In this document: piece by piece, positions 6,123 through 7,007 of the stretch
How the letters are laid out: each line of letters opens with the position of its first letter
Position numbering within the stretch: the first letter of the stretch is position 1
Assembly: GCA_027623615.1 (NCBI GenBank)
Contig: JAQBVH010000167.1
Location: forward strand, 1-7,007
Reading direction: 5' to 3'
Length of the DNA stretch: 7,007 bases
From: Planctomycetota bacterium
GTDB taxonomy: Bacteria > Planctomycetota > UBA1135 > GCA-002686595
Program-made: the position numbers and the translations under genes
Notes under the pieces: generated by a model
Databases searched by the model: none
Told to the model about the DNA's origin: nothing
What the model saw: only the letters and a program-made list of their open reading frames with translations

Positions 6123-6980
6123 ATGACCAGGCCCTCCTCCCCCGATCCGACCATGAACGGCCGCGCCCTGGGCGGGACCGTGAACGTCGACCGCAGATCC
6201 CTCCACACCTTCCGCGCCGAGCTGGCCCAGGAGCGCCAGGTCGTCCGACGCTTGCAGCTGGAGCTGACCGCCGAGGTCGCCCTGGCGCGTCGCGCAACCG
6301 AGGAGACCCTGGCCGCAAGGGCAGAGCGCGAGGAGTACCGGCGTGTGCTCGCGGCTGCGATCGCGAACGAGAAGCGCTCGAACGAGGAGCTGGCGCGCGT
6401 GCGCGCCGAATGCGCACGAATCGAAGAGCGGCTCGTGGTCGCCGAACGAGCGCGGGGCGAGGCTGCGGGGCGCACGCGGGAGCTCGAACGCCGCCTGCTG
6501 GAGCAAGACGAACAGGCTGCGCGTGAGCTCGCAGAAGTCAAGGACCGAGCCTGGTCCGACCGGGAGGCTGGCGCCCAGGAACGCCAACGCCTGGCGCACG
6601 AGCGCGGGCTGGCCCTCGGGCAGGTCCGCGAGCTGAGCAAGCACGTCGTCCTCGAGAGGCCGGAGTCCGCGCGGGTCGCGGAGTGGCGCTCGCGCCTCTG
6701 CTTCGCGTCGGCTGCGTTCTGCGCCACGATGTTCCTGCTGTTCCTGACACCCCTCGTTCTGGCCCTCTTCGCCGCCGACAGCGGCACCTGGCCCAGCGCT
6801 GCGGCGGGGTTGTCGGCCTGGCGTCTGCTCCTGTTGGAGGTCGTCTGGTTGGGAGCGGGGCTAGGCCTGCTGTCCCAGGCCGTGCGGGATCGGCGTGCCG
6901 CGGAGCTCGCAAGCCAGGTCGCAGCAGAGCAGGCGGCTGCGGAGCGTGCCGCCGTGGACAGCGCGGAGCCTGCGGCTTGA
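6123..6980 (+). CDS. Coiled-coil protein with two C-terminal membrane helices, function unknown
   Basis: I do not recognise a family for this 285-residue protein. Residues 1-25 are a short polar N-terminus. Residues about 28-178 are an almost uninterrupted Arg/Glu/Ala/Leu-rich coiled coil (for example RAELAQERQVVRRLQLELTA at 31-50), with no proline between about 28 and 179. Two hydrophobic segments follow, at about 193-217 and 233-253, joined by a short loop (DSGTWPSAAAGLS). An Ala/Glu helix at 256-277 and a short acidic tail end the protein. A likely topology is a membrane hairpin with the coiled coil and C-terminus in the cytoplasm, because arginines flank both outer ends (WRSR; RDRR). ATG 6123 is used; ATG 6153 would remove ten residues. 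Neither has a clear Shine-Dalgarno. The same strand as the PilZ pair and a gap of 93 bases allow, but do not prove, co-transcription. Confidence 0.72.
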   Translation: MTRPSSPDPTMNGRALGGTVNVDRRSLHTFRAELAQERQVVRRLQLELTAEVALARRATEETLAARAEREEYRRVLAAAIANEKRSNEELARVRAECARIEERLVVAERARGEAAGRTRELERRLLEQDEQAARELAEVKDRAWSDREAGAQERQRLAHERGLALGQVRELSKHVVLERPESARVAEWRSRLCFASAAFCATMFLLFLTPLVLALFAADSGTWPSAAAGLSAWRLLLLEVVWLGAGLGLLSQAVRDRRAAELASQVAAEQAAAERAAVDSAEPAA

Positions 6981-6991
6981 GCGAGGTCCGC

Positions 6992-7006
6992 TAGAGTGGC
7001 GGCATG
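6992..7006 (+). promoter_or_regulatory. Possible -10 element and leaderless start of a further gene
   Basis: TAGAGT (6992-6997, TAnnnT) is followed by six bases and an ATG at 7004-7006. This spacing is what a leaderless transcript would show, with RNA starting at or next to the ATG. There is no Shine-Dalgarno before this ATG and no clear -35 at the expected distance. Only four bases of any gene remain in the window, so the coding assignment cannot be tested here. Confidence 0.3.
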
Positions 7007-7007
7007 T

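Noticed and set aside
5850..6787. Two minus-strand open frames opposite the coiled-coil gene
   Set aside because: Translations are low-complexity Ser/Arg/Ala or Leu/Ala sequences; the plus frame shows a coherent coiled coil followed by two membrane helices.

Overview
This is a GC-rich window with strong G/C preference at third codon positions. It contains no rRNA, tRNA, CRISPR or insertion sequence. Gene content (a Gld-type ABC export module, YcgR-like PilZ proteins, a coiled-coil membrane protein) points to a Gram-negative or other diderm environmental bacterium. Planctomycetota or Myxococcota/Deltaproteobacteria-like lineages fit best, but the sequence alone does not settle the phylum.

Left part (1-4384, minus strand): a tightly packed four-gene operon, read from right to left. 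The order is an ABC ATPase (start at 4384), a six-helix ABC-2 permease of the GldF type, a GldG-like auxiliary protein with a large extracytoplasmic domain, and a DUF4340 protein cut off by the left edge. The junctions are ATGA overlaps or a 1-base gap, and three of the four genes have usable Shine-Dalgarno sequences inside the preceding gene. One transcript and one membrane complex are likely. Family knowledge links such modules to gliding motility in Bacteroidota, but in most other phyla the substrate is unknown.

Middle (4385-4650): a non-coding divergent region of about 266 bases. It holds a moderate sigma70-like candidate promoter for the ABC operon and no convincing promoter for the plus-strand genes.

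Right part (4651-6029, plus strand): two overlapping genes for paralogous proteins of 231 and 228 residues. Each has a YcgR-like N-terminal beta domain followed by a PilZ domain, and both keep the full cyclic-di-GMP signature (RxxxR, then DxSxxG) at nearly identical positions. They are not annotated by the sequence as part of any known flagellar or pilus cluster. After two inverted repeats comes a gene for a 285-residue protein with a long charged coiled coil and two C-terminal membrane helices. The last bases (6992-7006) look like a -10 element directly before an ATG, possibly a leaderless start of a further gene.

The most notable points are an extra domain of about 115 residues inserted into the GldG-like protein, with a repeat-like adhesin flavour; the tandem PilZ receptor pair divergent from the ABC operon; and an unusual helical segment inside the DUF4340 protein. 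No clearly new multi-gene system could be demonstrated.
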